Assembly: GCA_964020085.1 (NCBI GenBank)
Contig: OZ026602.1
Coordinates: 30,766,477-30,830,476, forward strand
Direction: 5' to 3'
DNA from: Micromussa lordhowensis
Lineage: Eukaryota; Cnidaria; Anthozoa; Scleractinia; Lobophylliidae
Length of the DNA: 64,000 bases
A model generated the notes under the pieces. The model did no database searches and was not told where the DNA came from. It saw only the letters and a list, made by a program, of their open reading frames with translations. The position numbers and the translations under genes were made by a program. Of the stretch, positions 1 through 10,847 are shown piece by piece. The number at the start of each line of letters is the position of its first letter. The stretch's first letter is position 1.

Positions 1-1089
1 TGGAGGAATGGAGATTACTTGTAGGTTGGTGTTTAGTTGTTTGAGTAAAGTGAAAATTAATCGCTTGAAAGAACTCTTGGAGAGCAAGATTCGCCGATAA
101 ACATTGAAAGACATAAACGGCTCCTTTAGGAGCCAGCACTCACGAAAAAAAGTCAGTGAACAACAGCAACAAACTCTCAGTTTCTTTTATGTTTATTTCT
201 TGACAACTTAAGAAGTTTTATGAATATTAATTAGGCTTTTGCGATCTCCAAACACAGATGTATCCGTGGATAAGCCGCACTCTTGATTTTGGGCTTCAAT
301 TTTGTGAAAAAAAGTGCGGCTTATACATGGACGTTTATGGTATGTTTAGGATAATAAAACGTAAAATCAACCGGAAGCTCCCCTTTAACCCAGAAAGTCT
401 GAATCTTCGTCTTGCGTGATAATTTATATTGACTAATCTACTTCTTTCCTACACACTCATGGTTTCTACCTCCTATACCTGAAAGCTAGTCTAGCACACA
501 GTCCTCTTTTTAGATTTCAAATACTAAGATTTGAAAAACTTGTACCGTGTCGTCTTGTGTGTCCTTCGTAATTAGTGCATTACTTGCTGGTTCATGGTCG
601 ACTGAAATATAACATAATGTACACACATCAGTCATCCACTTTGCATTAGGCTGCAATCCAAGACATGATTGTGGGGACAGTGTTCGCTCTTTCCCCCCTC
701 GATGTTGACAAAAGTCGGAACGGTATAAATACTTGGTTGCTCAGGCGAGAAAAAATAATTCTAAGGCAACATTGAGGGGGGAGAGGGAGCAGGAATTATT
801 CGTAACTTAAAATTGAAGTTTGGCTAAGTGTCCCAACTAATTATGTCTTAGATTTTCTACATCATTGGGTGTGAACAAGTACAAACAGATTTCAGTGATA
901 ACAGTCTAGAAAGTGCCGGATGGATATTTCTGGGGTCCAGGAAGAAATTAAACATGTAGGGATTTATATTACATAATCTTACAGCTACATAAAGCTTTCA
1001 GCCATCCAGCTTTTAGTAAAAGATATCCTGAGTACAATAGAGTGTTCTTAATTGTTCAATACACCTTTATGAACAGTGGTTGAACAGCC
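1..1089. other. Non-coding flank with two inverted repeats
   Basis: I see no supportable gene here. Two inverted repeats stand out. One has 12-bp arms at 270-281 and 313-324 (ATAAGCCGCACT and its complement). The other has arms of about 20 bp at 687-707 and 767-785, built around a CCCCCCTC / GAGGGGGG core. Both look like relics of short foldback elements. Confidence 0.5.
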
Positions 1090-1476
1090 ATGGTGTTTAA
1101 AAGTCCAATTGATGGAGTGACAAGGGCATGTGCATTTTATTTATGTCGGTTAAAAGGACTCTCCGTTCGAAAAGTGGCCGAAATTTGCAACATCTCAAGG
1201 GGAAGTGTTTGTAGGATAGCAAAGGAAAAGCTGTTGAGGAAGTCAGTACCCAAAACCATTTTCAAAAGGGGACCCAAATTTATATTAAGTGAACGGCAAC
1301 AGAGGCTACTGATAAGAGCTATAAAGGTCCTCAGAAATAGAGAGGGAAACTTCACATGCAAGAGGCTTATGCAGGAAGCAGGAATCAAGCAAGAACAAGT
1401 CTCGGAAAGAACTGTGTGTCGTTATCTTAATGCACATGGCTACTTTGACCTGCAAAGTAAAAGAAAGGCCTCATGA
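1090..1476 (+). pseudogene. Tc1/mariner transposase, N-terminal fragment
   Basis: This 128-residue ORF corresponds to the DNA-binding front half of a Tc1-like transposase. Residues about 10-45 form a first helix-turn-helix (LSVRKVAEICNISRGSVCRI). Residues about 65-120 resemble the second Tc3-type helix-turn-helix (SERQQRLLIRAIK, then VSERTVCRYLNAHG). The DDE catalytic domain is missing because the reading frame stops just before a Tigger-type terminus at 1489, so the Tigger insertion probably truncated the gene. No intact copy is present nearby. The C-terminal DD34E fragment at 13.7 kb is of the same superfamily but need not be the same family. Confidence 0.7.
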
Positions 1477-1488
1477 TGGAAAAAGATA

Positions 1489-3495
1489 CAGTCAAACCTG
1501 TATACAACGGTCACCCTTGGGAAATGGCCAGGTGACCGTTATATACAGGGTGACGGCTGTACGCAGGTTTCCTTTAAACTCCCCTGGAAGTCAATAAATA
1601 GCATTTTTATGAGCAAATAATCTCTCAATTTACATTTTATTGACAATAACGAGTAACGGCAACGTAATAAACACAATAAAAAGACCCATACAAAATGTTT
1701 GTGATTCAGTTTTAGGGACTGGGTTCAGTAAAAGTCTACTGGAAGCTACTGAACAACGTTTTTAAGTAGAAAATCACTCAATTTACATTTAGTTACGACG
1801 ATTTAAACAGAAATGCATTGAATACGACAAACATGCCCGTATACTTTGACCTAAGTTTGCTTGTAGGAAAAGATGTTAACGTAACAATACTGTATGCACT
1901 TCAAGAAGTAAAAAAATCGGTAATGGTTTTTTGATGTTTTGGGGCTCGAAGCTTGATTTCATGTAGCTTGTCATTGACTTTACTCAGTATGAAAGAAAGT
2001 TCTTCATGTTTATAGTACTGAGCAAAGTCTTTCAGTTGTTCTGCAAGCCTGACTGCCTGTGCAACTGTCTTGACAGCTGGTTCCTTGAGTTCCAGGTCGC
2101 AACATTCATCAAGGTCAACTTCTGCATCGCTGCCTCTCTTCCGCTTCTCTCTGGGACTAGCTGCAATTTCATCATCTTCGTCATCAAAAGATCTTAAGGA
2201 CCTCCTCCCTCCAGTTGGGATTTGAGTCATCGATAAATCCCTGGCAAACATCAATCTGGTCTTCTGACGAAATGAATGTCAGGGCATCGCACGTAGAGTC
2301 AATCTCCAGCTGTACCAGCTGTTGTAGGGAAGGCAATTCATTCTCGCCTTCAAACGGATCATCCTCGTCGTCTATTTCTTTGGGGGAGAGCTTTGTTGTT
2401 TTAAAGCACTTGACAATCAGGTCTGAGGACACTTCATCCCACGCCTGCTTCCCCCACTCGATTGCCATGGAAGCATTGACTGATTTGACGATTTCGCTAG
2501 CATTCTTTTTTTCATCCACTCTGGAGCACACATAACGAAGAAATTCTTCTTGTACTTAACTTTCCAGTTGGCAATAATACCAGCATCAAGGGGCTGCGTC
2601 ATGGAAGTCGTGTTCTTAGGGAGAAACTTGATGGTAATGTTGGAAAAAGTGTCAGCCAGGTTGTGAGGGTAACAGGGAGCATTATCCATTAGAAGTAGGA
2701 TCTTGCGCCCTTTTGTCTTCAATTTTGCGTTTAGTTTCTCCAGCACTTCTTTCATAACTTCAGTTGTCATCCAAGCTTTGTTGTTGGAGTAGTACCAACA
2801 ACCATACGGGCGCTTATTATTCGCCAAAGAAGCAAAACATCTTGGCTTCGCGTATCGCCCAATTACGATCGGATCTTCATTCTCACCAGCTGCATTCACA
2901 AAAAATGCCCAGGTGTTATGCTGCTTAGCTTGCTTCCCTCCTCTACACCGCGTCCCCTTTTCGTTCATGCTGGTTTTGGGCAGACCTTTCCAAAAGCATC
3001 CGGTCTTGTCCATATTCGACACATCTTCCGGTTTGTACTCTCTTGTGATCTCCCTGGCGCGCTCATTCCAGCTTTCAAGTACTTTTTTGTTTACATCACC
3101 ATCTTCCCCTGCAGTGTTCATTCTGTGGAGGTTATGCTGCTTGTTGAAGGACTGTAGCCATCCATTTGATGCAGAGAAACCTTTAATTTCCATTTTTTCT
3201 GCAATGAGACGAGCTTCTTCTTGTAGCATCGTGCCAGAAACGGGAATGTTTGACTGTGTGCAGAGGCTGTACCACTCCCATGGTGCATCATTCACATCAG
3301 AGTATTTTTCAGGGCGAACCCTCTATTGATGACCAGGCCTCATGTTTGTCTCGTACTGGGCCAGAATCTCCTGCTTGGTACGCAGAATTTTTTGGGCCTG
3401 CGTCCTCCCTATGCCGAATTGTCTGCAACTTTACGATAACCTGCATTTGTATTATTCTTTGCATAGTGGGTCATTCACATCAGAGTATTTAACTC
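1489..3495 (-). mobile_element. Tigger/pogo-type DNA transposon, one end only
   Basis: The left end begins CAGTCAAACCTG directly after a TA (1487-1488), which is the Tc1/mariner/pogo target. The first 85 bases contain an internal inverted repeat (GGTCACC... / GGTGACCG). The transposase lies on the minus strand inside. The opposite end is not present: a LINE follows at about 3545, and the 3211-bp tandem duplication has a breakpoint inside the transposase. The sequence tcattcacatcagagtatt occurs twice (about 3290 and 3475) around the N-terminal coding part, so that part is rearranged too. Confidence 0.7.
1901..3456 (-). pseudogene. Tigger/pogo transposase (CENP-B HTH plus DDE), frameshifted
   Basis: Read on the minus strand, the order is a pogo/CENP-B-like N-terminal helix (QFGIGRTQAQKILRTKQ), the CENPB-type domain around IPVSGTMLQEEARLIAEKM, then a DDE domain. 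The three acidic residues are visible in NMDKTGCFWKG, LLLMDNAPCYPHN and TQPLDAGIIANWK. An acidic and basic C-terminal tail ends in QKTITDFFTS, which fits a PCNA-binding PIP box. The gene is broken: a frameshift and an in-frame TAG lie near 3330-3420, and further frameshifts lie near 2530 and 2215. Family knowledge: such proteins catalyse cut-and-paste transposition at TA sites. This copy cannot be made as one protein. Confidence 0.85.
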
Positions 3496-3544
3496 TGGAT
3501 AAAGTTTTTGAGATGTGCCTTGCACGCTAACTCTCTGATTATTT

Positions 3545-4970
3545 TAGTTCTATTTTATCACTGTTTCTGTCTGGGTATAGATGGGGCTACAGCTGTGAGG
3601 CAGTACTTCTACGTTTCATTGAGGATTGGAGGAATGCACTTGACAATAAGTGTGTTGTTGGCACAGTTTCAATGGATCTGAGTAAAGCTTTTGATATGAT
3701 ACCGCACGACCTCCTCCTCGCTAAGCTTGCTGCCTACAGTGTTGCTCCAGTCAGTCTGCCCCTCCTACACAGTTACATTAGAGATTGGTCCCAGCGTGTC
3801 AGGATAGAAGATGTAACATCAGATGATGTTGTTTTTTCTAAAGATGTACCTCAGGGATCGGTGTTAGGGCCCCTTCTTTTTAATATTTTTCTTAATGATC
3901 TGTTCTATTTTATTAATCGTGCTATTTTGTCCAACTATGCTGATGATAACCAAATTTATTTTAGTGATCGCGATCCTGAGGTGGTAAAGTCTGTAATCAA
4001 TGGCGATCTCGCTGTTGTGAGTCGTTGGTTTGACGATAATAAGCTAGTGCTCAATCCTGAGAAATGTAAATTTATTCTTCTTCCAAAAAACTATCCTTGC
4101 GATCTTTCCTTTAGTATTAGTGATGTACAGGTTCCTATCGTAGACCATTTAGAACTTTTGGGCGTAACTATCGATAATTCGCTAAATTTTAGTAAACACA
4201 TTGGCAAGATTACAAAGAAAGTTGGAAATCAGTTAGATGTTTTGTGCAGGCTAAAGAACACGCTCTCAATCTCTTCGAAGATGTGCCTCTACAACTTGTA
4301 TGTAATGTCTTATTTTACTTACTGTTCAGCGATCTGGAATAATTGTAACGAGTCAGAGAAGCAAAAGCTGGAAAGGCTTAATTTAATGTGAGAGCTCTAA
4401 GGTGTGTCTACAACAAACGGGTGCCCCTTCATGGTGATGATGACTACGGCTTAACTTTGTTCAATCGTCGCCTACAGGACATTGCCATATTAATTTTTAA
4501 AGCTGTAAATGGTATGTTACCGGGATATGTAAGTGATTTGTTCGTCGTACGTAATAATGTGAAGTGCCTGAGAGGTACCAACAAGTTAGTCGTCCCACGT
4601 AAAAAAACTTCAAACTTTGGCCTAAAATCTACAACTTTTATAGGTGCCAAAGTGTGGAATTCTTTACCGGATAAATTGCGTTCAACGAAAATCCTTAAGG
4701 AATTTAAGAAGGCTGTGAGAGAACTACATTTTTAACGTATAGATTTATATGATTCATTGTAACAATTTTTGAGATTTAAGATTGTATAATTATCGTTATA
4801 TTTAGATTGTTAGTTACTAATTGATCAAGTATGTATGCATTTTTTTTTATAATTTTTTTTTTATTTCTTTTACTTATTTTACTTTTCTCGGCATATTAGC
4901 ATGTATTTGCTAGGGGCCTAATCAGCCTCATCAACCCGAGTTGAAATAAAGTTACTTACTTACTTATAGT
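3545..4970 (+). mobile_element. 5'-truncated LINE, copy 1, frameshifted reverse transcriptase
   Basis: The open frame from about 3545 runs through the RT finger and palm (MDLSKAFDMIPHDLL, QGSVLGPLLFNIFLNDL, NYADDNQIYF) to 4391. A one-base shift separates it from the C-terminal part at 4388-4735 (RALRCVYNKR, ending in KAVRELHF). The catalytic box is YADD. The 3' end carries AATAAAG followed by a (TTAC)n tail at about 4952-4970, typical of CR1/L2/Jockey-like elements. The endonuclease and ORF1 are missing. Both tandem copies carry the same frameshift, so the element was dead before duplication. Confidence 0.85.
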
Positions 4971-5085
4971 TTATCAATTCCACTCTCTGTTGCAGGCCTA
5001 GGGCTTTTCTTGATTTGGAATCCTTGACAGCTTTGGCACCATCAGTACAATCTTTAGTAGAAACTGTTTTTGTACTTTTAGGTGG

Positions 5086-5421
5086 CTAAGATTTCGTTCT
5101 GCTGGTCTGTGTAGTGTTAGGAACAATCTTGCTTGTATCGAAGTGCTTTGGGGTGTCAGTGTGATGTTTACTTTCTTCTTTGCATGGTAAACATGTAAAA
5201 ACACTGATCCCAGCTTTCCAGTTGACAGTCTCCTCGGGAAGAAACACAGAGCATTCTAATCTGTTGCAGGTAGGACCTTGACAAATAAAACAGACGTATT
5301 TTGTTTCAGCTTTACAGTTCTTACACTGAGGCGTTAAAGAAGACATCTTTCCGAGCTTTAACATCACATAATGAAGACCTCGCACAGCACAGTGTGGTGA
5401 TAAACCACAGTACAAAAGCAC
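5086..5421 (-). CDS. Cys-rich small ORF, unknown, copy 1
   Basis: The ORF is 111 residues from the first ATG. A more likely start is the inner Met giving MSSLTPQC (from 5346). The Cys pattern CKNC, CFIC, TCNRLECS and CLPC suggests a zinc-binding domain of the treble-clef or ribbon kind, followed by a Thr/Ser/Lys-rich tail. It resembles Cys-rich tails seen in some transposon proteins, for example the C-terminal Cys domain of piggyBac transposases, but the match is not strong enough to name. It could be an exon of a larger gene, because the following bases on the same strand continue with coding-like sequence in another frame. Confidence 0.4.
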   Translation of the reverse strand: MLLYCGLSPHCAVRGLHYVMLKLGKMSSLTPQCKNCKAETKYVCFICQGPTCNRLECSVFLPEETVNWKAGISVFTCLPCKEESKHHTDTPKHFDTSKIVPNTTQTSRTKS

Positions 5422-5774
5422 TGAATGACAGATGTCGCCATACCGCTCTCTTAAATTGGAGCGGTGCGGAGTGGTGTATGTTTTGCGGTTACAGACAACA
5501 AAATATTTTAAATTCCTGGGACTTTTACTGTGGAAGGCACCAAAAATGTAGAAAAATGATGCAGAAATATTAATATTATTTACTAATAATAATTATCCAA
5601 AGGAAAGGAGATCTCGCGGCAGGATTTTTCCCCAGGAGGTTTTTCTGTGATTGAGAAGAAGACAACAGGGTTATACATGAACGGAAATGCTTTAACACCA
5701 CGTGAGAAAAGGATTGCAACGCGGGCATGGGAATGTAAAAAAAATCGGGCCATTTCACGCTACGACTGTGCGTA

Positions 5775-6667
5775 TTAGTTTGCTTTCATCAGGTAAAATG
5801 CCAATGAATACTGTAAAAGTGAATTCTTAGGGAGAAACTTGATGGTAATGTTGGAAAAAGTGTCAGCCAGGTTGTGAGGGTAACAGGGAGCATTATCCAT
5901 TAGAAGTAGGATCTTGCGCCCTTTTGTCTTCAATTTTGCGTTTAGTTTCTCCAGCACTTCTTTCATAACTTCAGTTGTCATCCAAGCTTTGTTGTTGGAG
6001 TAGTACCAACAACCATACGGGCGCTTATTATTCGCCAAAGAAGCAAAACATCTTGGCTTCGCGTATCGCCCAATTACGATCGGATCTTCATTCTCACCAG
6101 CTGCATTCACAAAAAATGCCCAGGTGTTATGCTGCTTAGCTTGCTTCCCTCCTCTACACCGCGTCCCCTTTTCGTTCATGCTGGTTTTGGGCAGACCTTT
6201 CCAAAAGCATCCGGTCTTGTCCATATTCGACACATCTTCCGGTTTGTACTCTCTTGTGATCTCCCTGGCGCGCTCATTCCAGCTTTCAAGTACTTTTTTG
6301 TTTACATCACCATCTTCCCCTGCAGTGTTCATTCTGTGGAGGTTATGCTGCTTGTTGAAGGACTGTAGCCATCCATTTGATGCAGAGAAACCTTTAATTT
6401 CCATTTTTTCTGCAATGAGACGAGCTTCTTCTTGTAGCATCGTGCCAGAAACGGGAATGTTTGACTGTGTGCAGAGGCTGTACCACTCCCATGGTGCATC
6501 ATTCACATCAGAGTATTTTTCAGGGCGAACCCTCTATTGATGACCAGGCCTCATGTTTGTCTCGTACTGGGCCAGAATCTCCTGCTTGGTACGCAGAATT
6601 TTTTGGGCCTGCGTCCTCCCTATGCCGAATTGTCTGCAACTTTACGATAACCTGCATTTGTATTATT
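5775..6667 (-). pseudogene. Tigger transposase, truncated duplicate
   Basis: Duplicate of the N-terminal two thirds of the transposase at 1901-3456. It keeps the first two acidic motifs (NMDKTGCFW and LLMDNAPCYPH) but loses the third Asp and the whole C-terminal tail. After FLPKN the frame crosses the duplication junction and ends in 14 unrelated residues. The N-terminal stop and frameshift are the same as in copy 1. Confidence 0.85.
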
Positions 6668-6755
6668 CTTTGCATAGTGGGTCATTCACATCAGAGTATT
6701 TAACTCTGGATAAAGTTTTTGAGATGTGCCTTGCACGCTAACTCTCTGATTATTT

Positions 6756-8181
6756 TAGTTCTATTTTATCACTGTTTCTGTCTGGGTATAGATGGGGCTA
6801 CAGCTGTGAGGCAGTACTTCTACGTTTCATTGAGGATTGGAGGAATGCACTTGACAATAAGTGTGTTGTTGGCACAGTTTCAATGGATCTGAGTAAAGCT
6901 TTTGATATGATACCGCACGACCTCCTCCTCGCTAAGCTTGCTGCCTACAGTGTTGCTCCAGTCAGTCTGCCCCTCCTACACAGTTACATTAGAGATTGGT
7001 CCCAGCGTGTCAGGATAGAAGATGTAACATCAGATGATGTTGTTTTTTCTAAAGATGTACCTCAGGGATCGGTGTTAGGGCCCCTTCTTTTTAATATTTT
7101 TCTTAATGATCTGTTCTATTTTATTAATCGTGCTATTTTGTCCAACTATGCTGATGATAACCAAATTTATTTTAGTGATCGCGATCCTGAGGTGGTAAAG
7201 TCTGTAATCAATGGCGATCTCGCTGTTGTGAGTCGTTGGTTTGACGATAATAAGCTAGTGCTCAATCCTGAGAAATGTAAATTTATTCTTCTTCCAAAAA
7301 ACTATCCTTGCGATCTTTCCTTTAGTATTAGTGATGTACAGGTTCCTATCGTAGACCATTTAGAACTTTTGGGCGTAACTATCGATAATTCGCTAAATTT
7401 TAGTAAACACATTGGCAAGATTACAAAGAAAGTTGGAAATCAGTTAGATGTTTTGTGCAGGCTAAAGAACACGCTCTCAATCTCTTCGAAGATGTGCCTC
7501 TACAACTTGTATGTAATGTCTTATTTTACTTACTGTTCAGCGATCTGGAATAATTGTAACGAGTCAGAGAAGCAAAAGCTGGAAAGGCTTAATTTAATGT
7601 GAGAGCTCTAAGGTGTGTCTACAACAAACGGGTGCCCCTTCATGGTGATGATGACTACGGCTTAACTTTGTTCAATCGTCGCCTACAGGACATTGCCATA
7701 TTAATTTTTAAAGCTGTAAATGGTATGTTACCGGGATATGTAAGTGATTTGTTCGTCGTACGTAATAATGTGAAGTGCCTGAGAGGTACCAACAAGTTAG
7801 TCGTCCCACGTAAAAAAACTTCAAACTTTGGCCTAAAATCTACAACTTTTATAGGTGCCAAAGTGTGGAATTCTTTACCGGATAAATTGCGTTCAACGAA
7901 AATCCTTAAGGAATTTAAGAAGGCTGTGAGAGAACTACATTTTTAACGTATAGATTTATATGATTCATTGTAACAATTTTTGAGATTTAAGATTGTATAA
8001 TTATCGTTATATTTAGATTGTTAGTTACTAATTGATCAAGTATGTATGCATTTTTTTTTATAATTTTTTTTTTATTTCTTTTACTTATTTTACTTTTCTC
8101 GGCATATTAGCATGTATTTGCTAGGGGCCTAATCAGCCTCATCAACCCGAGTTGAAATAAAGTTACTTACTTACTTATAGT
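6756..8181 (+). mobile_element. 5'-truncated LINE, copy 2
   Basis: Exact duplicate of the LINE at 3545-4970. The RT palm is at 6883-7602 with YADDN, the C-terminal frame is at 7599-7946, and the tail is (TTAC)n. It shares the same inactivating frameshift, which shows that this copy arose by segmental duplication and not by a second retrotransposition. Confidence 0.9.
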
Positions 8182-8296
8182 TTATCAATTCCACTCTCTG
8201 TTGCAGGCCTAGGGCTTTTCTTGATTTGGAATCCTTGACAGCTTTGGCACCATCAGTACAATCTTTAGTAGAAACTGTTTTTGTACTTTTAGGTGG

Positions 8297-8632
8297 CTAA
8301 GATTTCGTTCTGCTGGTCTGTGTAGTGTTAGGAACAATCTTGCTTGTATCGAAGTGCTTTGGGGTGTCAGTGTGATGTTTACTTTCTTCTTTGCATGGTA
8401 AACATGTAAAAACACTGATCCCAGCTTTCCAGTTGACAGTCTCCTCGGGAAGAAACACAGAGCATTCTAATCTGTTGCAGGTAGGACCTTGACAAATAAA
8501 ACAGACGTATTTTGTTTCAGCTTTACAGTTCTTACACTGAGGTGTTAAAGAAGACATCTTTCCGAGCTTTAACATCACATAATGAAGACCTCGCACAGCA
8601 CAGTGTGGTGATAAACCACAGTACAAAAGCAC
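8297..8632 (-). CDS. Cys-rich small ORF, unknown, copy 2
   Basis: Duplicate of 5086-5421 with identical translation. The single base difference between the tandem copies (8543) lies in this region. It is silent here on the minus strand and changes Ala to Val only in the antisense frame. Confidence 0.4.
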   Translation of the reverse strand: MLLYCGLSPHCAVRGLHYVMLKLGKMSSLTPQCKNCKAETKYVCFICQGPTCNRLECSVFLPEETVNWKAGISVFTCLPCKEESKHHTDTPKHFDTSKIVPNTTQTSRTKS

Positions 8633-8912
8633 TGAATGACAGATGTCGCCATACCGCTCTCTTAAATTGGAGCGGTGCGGAGTGGTGTATGTTTTGCGGT
8701 TACAGACAACAAAATATTTTAAATTCCTGGGACTTTTACTGTGGAAGGCACCAAAAATGTAGAAAAATGATGCAGAAATATTAATATTATTTACTAATAA
8801 TAATTATCCAAAGGAAAGGAGATCTCGCGGCAGGATTTTTCCCCAGGAGGTTTTTCTGTGATTGAGAAGAAGACAACAGGGTTATACATGAACGGAAATG
8901 CTTTAACACCAC

Positions 8913-9408
8913 GTGAGAAAAGGATTGCAACGCGGGCATGGGAATGTAAAAAAAATCGGGCCATTTCACGCTACGACTGTGCGTATTAGTTTGCTTTCAT
9001 CAGGTAAAATGCCAATGAATACTGTAAAAGTGAATTCATTCATCAGGGGATACCATGAATACAAGGCGGACTGGGAACCAATACTGGGAGATATTTATAA
9101 ACTTTTGCGTGAGCCGACAAATAAGGATGTGAATGCTGTAGCCGTTGTGAGGCCAAATCCTGATCAGCTCCAGACAGAGCAAGGCTTAGACCTTCATCCA
9201 AATATCTTAAAAAAGAATTCGAGGTCATAGGCCATGTACCTAAGTTAATGGCTACTTGGTTAACCAGGTTTTTGAAGAGGCACACCAACTGTGGCAAAGT
9301 AGTCGTAAGGGGCAACGAGTTAACAGAGGAGGTGGTTTTGGTCTTGAGGTTCCGTGTGAATACATTTTTGAGGGTGACGATTTTTCGAGTGGCTGCACCG
9401 GAAGCTGA
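8913..9408 (+). pseudogene. HIRAN-like domain protein fragment
   Basis: The frame at 9035-9110 reads SFIRGYHEYKADWEPILGD, then LLREPTNKDVNAVAVVR. In a second frame it continues with EVIGHVPKLMATWLTRFL, and in a third with NRGGGFGLEVPCEYIFEGD. Together these match the layout of a HIRAN-type domain, a DNA-end-binding fold: a charged start, the 'ENxxDxxAVAVV' core, then IGHVP. Two indels, near 9210 and 9310, break it. The domain starts exactly at the end of the duplicated unit, so copy 1 lacks it. Function of the parent protein is unknown. Confidence 0.6.
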
Positions 9409-9843
9409 TAGAAGAGAAATGTGATGTTGAGTGCTGTCTTGGTCTATAATTCAGCAGCCTAATACAGTGTAAACAGCGACTGTCTACTTGATAAGTACAG
9501 TGAAAAGTGAAAAACAGTGTGGTACAGTTGTTACAGTTACATGTTTGAAAGCGACTTTAATTAATGTTAAGTGCTGCAAGTATGTGGTGGACGTAAGCTA
9601 TGACATGTGTTTAGTATACATAATTTGTATTTGTATTCGGGTGACTCTAATTGAGTTACATTTACTTATTTACTACATGGTGAAGTGAACACAATGGTGA
9701 TGTATTTAGAAGGAATGAAATTCGCTTTTCACAGTTTCTACGCAAACCAAACTAAATTATGTTGCTGAAACTAAAAGGTCATGGAAAAGGTGAAGACACT
9801 TTGTGATGTTCTTTCCAATTTCTGTGCTTCCGAAAAAATAAGC

Positions 9844-10110
9844 GCTGGTTCACCATGGTGAAGTAATAATTAAAAGAACACCGGAAGTTTTCCTTCAGAA
9901 TATCACTTCACCATGGTGAAGCAGTGCTTAACTACTCAAAGTCCTTCGATAGAGTTATTTCGAAACTTCTGAAATAACATGTGTGATATTTTTAATAAAA
10001 TGTTCACGACAAATGATTGTGTAGGCTTTTAGCTATTGAACAGCAAGCGCTTTTACTATGGTGAAGTTAACTGGTGAAGTGCTTTTGTGCTTCACCATTG
10101 TACGATCAAC
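9844..10110. repeat. Clustered TTCACCATGGTGAA palindromes
   Basis: The perfect 14-bp palindrome TTCACCATGGTGAA occurs at about 9849 and 9907. Decayed or half versions (ATGGTGAAG, CTTCACCAT, CTGGTGAAG) occur near 9678, 10057, 10070 and 10091. Spacing is irregular. I read it as a relic of a short repeat or a cluster of binding sites. Confidence 0.5.
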
Positions 10111-10280
10111 TTATCTCTTATTTCTGAAATAAAAAAGGCATCTTAATTACAATTCAATCATAATTTAGATTATTTTTCTTCACTTTTTATCACTTTTTTT
10201 TTCCTCTTTGACAAATAATGTATTCAAAATCAACTTTTTTTTCAACGCCTTCAGTTAGTAATTCATGTTTGTATGTCCTT

Positions 10281-10323
10281 AACACCGCCTGCCTAGATTA
10301 GCTCGCTATTTGCAGGCGGTGTT
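10281..10323. repeat. Perfect 12-bp stem-loop
   Basis: AACACCGCCTGC at 10281-10292 and its exact complement at 10312-10323 are separated by a 19-base loop. It may be a MITE remnant. No transcript evidence can be seen. Confidence 0.6.
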
Positions 10324-10626
10324 CATTGTAAGTAAGACTCAATAGACTCAATAAACTTCAATTATCACCCTTGTGAAAAAATGAGCTCACTGAAACAATG
10401 TGAGCATGCCGGCACACTAACTTGTTCTTCTTCGGGAATTTGGGAGTATAGGGAGTACACAAAGTAGTCCAGCATGTTCTGATTTATCCCACCCGCACCC
10501 CTTTTCAAAATGGCCGCCAATAAAACTTCGAGAGAAAATGACGTCATAGCCCCCTTTCACCGCATTGTACCACCCAAAGTGGTGAAACCCTAGCCCCCCT
10601 TGGGCCGCCCTGAGAAAATGTCACCG

Positions 10627-10643
10627 TAACCCTAACCCTAACC
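10627..10643. repeat. Short telomere-like CCCTAA repeat
   Basis: Nearly three units of CCCTAA are followed by an inverted partial unit (TAGGGTTA). TTAGGG is the usual metazoan telomere repeat, so this is a small interstitial telomere-like tract about 200 bp upstream of a Rap1-type Myb ORF. Confidence 0.6.
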
Positions 10644-10847
10644 ATAGGGTTATGTGCACTGACCTTCACCCATGTCTCGTGGGGTTTTTGCTTGGCCACC
10701 CTTCAAAGTGGGAGGTAGCACCATCACTCCTCAGACTTGGAAGGGGTTTTTCGACCTCGGCGGTGTCTTTGATTATACCCCTTTTCCTTTTTTTTATAAG
10801 CCAATTAATAGTAATTCCAAAAGCACCTACAGTGGCAGTCAGAAGAC

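Larger units (their letters stand above)
2613..5823. repeat. Segmental tandem duplication, copy 1
   Basis: This 3211-bp unit is repeated directly at 5824-9034. Every ORF in it reappears exactly 3211 bases later with the same sequence. The only difference I found is C at 5332 versus T at 8543. The unit starts inside the Tigger transposase and ends at the start of a HIRAN-like segment. The junction shares a TTC microhomology (2613-2615, 5824-5826, 9035-adjacent sequence). Confidence 0.95.
5824..9034. repeat. Segmental tandem duplication, copy 2
   Basis: Second copy of the 3211-bp unit, in direct orientation and immediately adjacent to the first. At the junction the Tigger reading frame is cut off and runs into sequence from the far end of the unit. 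Near identity implies a very young duplication, or an assembly artefact in which two haplotypes were placed in tandem. Confidence 0.95.
9409..10847. other. Non-coding stretch with palindromes
   Basis: I see no convincing gene here. It holds the palindrome cluster at 9844-10110, a hairpin at 10281-10323 and a telomere-like run at 10627-10643, listed separately. The ORFs in it are short and show no family resemblance. Confidence 0.5.

Noticed and set aside
2913..3329. Plus-strand ORFs opposite the Tigger transposase (also 6124-6540)
   Set aside because: They are antisense shadows. The minus strand carries the recognisable DDE motifs.
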